From positions 146,375 through 210,374 of the forward strand of contig VWZL01004338.1 in the NCBI GenBank assembly GCA_013396915.1: 64,000 nt of DNA. The letters run 5' to 3'. The notes under the pieces were generated by a model that searched no databases, was not told the DNA's origin, and saw only the letters and a list, made by a program, of their open reading frames with translations. The stretch's first letter is position 1; the number at the start of each line of letters is the position of its first letter. Position numbers and translations under genes: made by a program. Below are positions 61,205 through 64,000 of the stretch, piece after piece. The stretch comes from Stercorarius parasiticus (lineage: Eukaryota > Chordata > Aves > Charadriiformes > Stercorariidae).

Positions 61205-61708
61205 TCAACGGTCTTCAGTATTGATGAGTTGGTTCTCATTGTCGTACCCATCAGGCAGGTATGCTTTCCTTAGCTGGTCTGACTTAGGTATTGAACTGCC
61301 ATTCTTGACATAGCGGGACAGGAAGGCTCGCACAGACGGATGATCAGCCTTCTCAAGTGGAATATTAGCTTCCAGGCACATTTTCACAAAGTCTTGGATG
61401 ACGCTGGTTTTCTCTGTCTGGGCAGTACTGTTGCACTGAAGGGAGGCAGTCAGAGTCCTTTGCTTCTTCCTGACGTTCTGTTCTTCAAACTCTGCCTTTC
61501 GCTTTGTGTGTGTTTTAGACTTGAGGTGGTCATTGATCGCAGACTTGCGAACGTGATTCAGAACCACATTGCAGGAAGTACAGAAGAGTTTTCCTCCATC
61601 TTCGTGCAGCTCACTGCCAAACTCAGTTACACGATCCTGAGGAGTTACATACAAAGCAGTCTTCGAGCGGTTACGTGATGGAGCGGACTTCACTCCAAAT
61701 CGTTCCAT
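61205..61708 (-). CDS. CGGBP1: CGG triplet repeat-binding protein 1
   Basis: Nuclear DNA-binding protein that recognises unmethylated CGG repeats (first described at the FMR1 5' region) and is linked to repeat silencing and transcriptional control. The single coding exon encodes 167 residues, equal to the human length, and is nearly identical across the DNA-binding part. A BED/C2H2-like zinc finger is C43-x2-C46 (LFCTSCNVV) with H61 and H67 (DHLKSKTHT). A bipartite nuclear signal of KRK and RKKQR lies at about 69-84. The conserved C-terminal half includes DFVKMCLEANIPLEKADHP. The start is placed at MERF (61708). An in-frame ATG four codons upstream gives MKATMERF and is less likely by comparison with the family. 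It lies in tandem upstream of BTLA. Confidence 0.97.
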   Translation of the reverse strand: MERFGVKSAPSRNRSKTALYVTPQDRVTEFGSELHEDGGKLFCTSCNVVLNHVRKSAINDHLKSKTHTKRKAEFEEQNVRKKQRTLTASLQCNSTAQTEKTSVIQDFVKMCLEANIPLEKADHPSVRAFLSRYVKNGSSIPKSDQLRKAYLPDGYDNENQLINTEDR

Positions 61709-61729
61709 TGTTGCCTTCAATAAACTTTA

Positions 61730-61760
61730 CCTGAAAGCTGGGAAAAAAAAAAACCAAACT
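61730..61760 (-). promoter_or_regulatory. CGGBP1: splice acceptor in the CGGBP1 5' UTR
   Basis: The minus strand reads a run of T then CCCAG (61742-61738) followed by CTTTCAG (61737-61731), about 22-30 bases before the ATG at 61708. Either AG can serve. A noncoding first exon with the coding sequence in one later exon is usual for CGGBP1. It argues against a processed retrocopy. Confidence 0.65.
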
Positions 61761-63600
61761 GTTAAAGTGTGCTCATTATTTCAACTAAATAGTTCTGGAT
61801 GCAATCTATTCAATATCCAATACAGTGCTTATTGACATCTAAAAGACAATTACATGTAAGATACATGTGTGAAACTATTACTGAAAGGTTATTCATCTTG
61901 AATTCCAAAGAACTTAGGAGACTGAAGCTCCTCATGGGTCAGAGTAAAATACTTTTTAGCTTCTACAACTACAAAGCTCAACAGAACCTTCAAAACTCAA
62001 TCTGTTCATTACTGAAAAGTCAAATAGAAAGGTTTTTTGTTTTTTCTTGAAGTGTTTTTATCCTTTACTCTTCAAGGTAAAGGGTGCTTTCTTTCTAGTA
62101 TTTTCAACATGTTTTACAGTTTCTTAGTTCTGTTGAGTTTCTGTGTTCACTTCCTGAAAATATCTGTTATCTCTGTTAGCAAAAACTCAGTTGTCCAAAT
62201 ATCAGGCTAGAAGACCTCTATTGTCACTTACAAAAGCCAGCAAAAAAAAAAAAACAATCAACAAACAAAACCAAACCGAAAGAACCAAACCTGAGCTTTG
62301 TCAGCACTCATTTGGGAACATCCCTCACTTTTGCCCCAGCTCAAACTACAACTATTAGATTGAACCTTAACTAAGAGTCAAAAGCAAATCAGCACGTCAT
62401 TTTGTCATTGCAACTAGAGACCGGTGAAACATCCTAATGCGAACAGAAAATTGCATACCTTTCAATGTAAAATAAGAACCTGTCTTTCCAAAGACAACTT
62501 CTTTGAGGAAGGTAACTGTTAACTAAGAGCTGGACACTTTTTAACATCACTCTAAATTACACTACGTTACCAAAGCAGGCAATAACCTAGTTGAGTGTAC
62601 TAAAATCAAATAGGACCTACTTCTTTTTTTGTTGTTGAGAAATAGAGTAGCTGGTGTAAATCTCAGGCAAGAAAATTTAAGTCCTTTTCAAAGTAAAGCT
62701 GAAGTCAAGAAAAAGCTCTGTTCAGGTCTGAGGTTCTTTGAGCAAAATGACCATTCATTACATTAACTACCCACCTCCTTATGAAGAAAAATGCCAACAG
62801 CTGTTTATTAAAAATATATTTTGGCAAATACTTAGAGGAAATATAATAGGTTGCCTGAGCATTAACTTATGGGTATGGATGACCTGGAAGAATTTTATAT
62901 TGCCAGTGCTTACAGGGTAGACAGAGATCAGAATACTTCTAGATATATTATTCTCTGTACTTATTTTGTTAGACATACAGAGTCTGCTGTTGCAACACTT
63001 TAAAAGACCAGAATTTCCAAACTAACTCTAAGTTGAGCTTGTCCAGCTCTAAGGACTGAATGGAGTTTCTGCTGTTCGGAATGCCTTTTGCTTGCTCTGG
63101 AAAGACAGTAAAGGAATGGAGAATTCAGTCTTCACAATTGTCTTTTTTCTTAAATCATTGCTACAGTAAGAGATGACAACCTTTTGGGGGAAAAAAAAAA
63201 AAGGAGACAATGATCTTGCTGTTAGCAAATCACCTAGTTAATTTTTTGCACTATATGCTACTTTCCAGAATGGTAAAGTCTTGACTGATACTACACAACA
63301 CTACAGACTAAGATAAACAATCTTTTTTTCATTCTTTTTGTTCCTTCATGCAATTTATCCCCATGAGTTTCCTCAGCAACCGTTTCCTGAAATCAAGCGG
63401 AAAACCTTAACCCAACATAAACTTGTCGCTCGGGCTTCTGAGACATCAAAACAAATCCCCTACCAAACTCGGCGTTTGCCCTTATGCTTTGACAAAATCC
63501 GCAGGAATTCTGTCAGCAGCACAGCTACTGAAACACGGGATTTTTGATGTCGTTTTTTTTTTTTTTGTCTCAAGTTGTGGCATGGATTCTTTGATGCCTA
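61743..63600 (-). other. CGGBP1: CGGBP1 5' intron region
   Basis: AT-rich DNA between the acceptor and the CpG island, with poly-A and poly-T tracts (about 62241, 63190, 63553). An additional noncoding exon was not recognised. Confidence 0.45.
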
Positions 63601-63604
63601 CTAA

Positions 63605-64000
63605 TGCTTGAACTCCTAGGAGCTGCCAGGGATGGTGGCGGTGCCGATGGGGCAGGCGGGACGGACAGCCGGGGCGGTGGGAGCCCCGGGGAAGGCGGGT
63701 GAGGACGCCTCGGCTAAAAACGGTGTCCCCGGGGACAGACCTCCTGCGTGTGAGGGGGACCCCACGGCCGAGCCACAGCAGCCCTTCGGGCGGGGAGGAA
63801 ACACAGGTCTGGATCGCCGACCGCCAAACAGGTTTCGCCGGCACCAGGAGCCAGGACTCCGCGCGTTTATTCCCGGGGGTTTGGTCACCGGATTGACGGC
63901 GCCATTTAACCCGTGAGGGCCTCTCAGGACCGGCGGGGCCCGCCGCCCACCTCCCCCTCACCCCACCCCCCCGGGACTGCGGGCCCGGCCCCGCCCCGAC
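63605..64000 (-). promoter_or_regulatory. CpG island, probable CGGBP1 promoter
   Basis: GC content and CpG density rise sharply from about 63605 to the window end, in contrast with the AT-rich DNA before it. It lies upstream of CGGBP1, where a noncoding first exon is expected. In mammals CGGBP1 is head-to-head with ZNF654, so the island could be bidirectional and that gene may start just beyond the window. The large open frames seen here on both strands (63482-63961 and others) are expected from GC-rich DNA and are not called as genes. Confidence 0.75.

Noticed and set aside
61205..61720. CGGBP1 as a processed retrocopy
   Set aside because: The frame is intact and full length, a splice acceptor lies upstream of the ATG, and a CpG island is in the expected promoter position.
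63482..63961. Long open frames on both strands at the right edge
   Set aside because: Expected from a GC-rich CpG island where stop codons are rare.
1..64000. CRISPR arrays, operons, tRNA or rRNA genes
   Set aside because: No spaced direct-repeat array, no cloverleaf-like sequence and no rRNA block were seen. The DNA is vertebrate nuclear in character.

Overview
The window looks like bird nuclear DNA. It carries several CR1 LINE copies with the avian CR1 3' end (GGTTGGAAGGGACC-type block and ATTCTATG-type tails), nested endogenous retroviruses, long introns and AT-rich spacers. There is no bacterial-style gene organisation. The species cannot be named from the sequence.

Two host genes are supported, both on the minus strand. 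(1) BTLA, the B- and T-lymphocyte attenuator, spans about 34279-51118. Six coding exons with matching splice phases are visible: signal peptide, Ig domain, 36-bp stalk mini-exon, transmembrane, 47-bp juxtamembrane, and tail with a YDND motif, an ITIM and an ITSM. Together they encode 319 residues. (2) CGGBP1, the CGG triplet repeat-binding protein, has a single coding exon at 61205-61708. It has a long 3' UTR to its left, an intron acceptor just upstream of the ATG, and a CpG island at the right edge of the window that is probably its promoter. BTLA starts about 6 kb downstream of the CGGBP1 3' end, so the two genes lie in tandem. In human they lie on opposite arms of chromosome 3.

The left half (1-34 kb) holds no convincing host gene. 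It contains an LTR-like stretch (about 1.05-1.71 kb), a minus-strand CR1 3' end (3.63-4.04 kb), a decayed 2.1-kb CR1 (6.84-8.99 kb), and a retroviral nest at 11.48-18.94 kb. The outer element of the nest is a plus-strand class I (gammaretrovirus-like) provirus with both LTRs and a 4-bp GCTG target duplication. Its gag, protease, RT, integrase and env are all broken. Nested inside it is a minus-strand class III (ERV-L-like) remnant with a 3' LTR, a polypurine tract and an open 310-codon integrase frame. A small CpG-rich patch with a CTCF-like motif lies at 23.8-24.1 kb.

The right half (34-64 kb) is BTLA, with CR1 copies in its first intron (40.2-42.2 and 47.76-47.96 kb), then a gene-free spacer with one CR1 tail (52.0-52.2 kb), then CGGBP1. 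No tRNA, rRNA, CRISPR array or wholly new system was recognised. The most notable points are the retroviral nest, the BTLA-CGGBP1 juxtaposition, a 24-bp sequence copied within one CR1, CTCF-like motifs around the locus, and a short orphan open frame at 31.8-32.0 kb.
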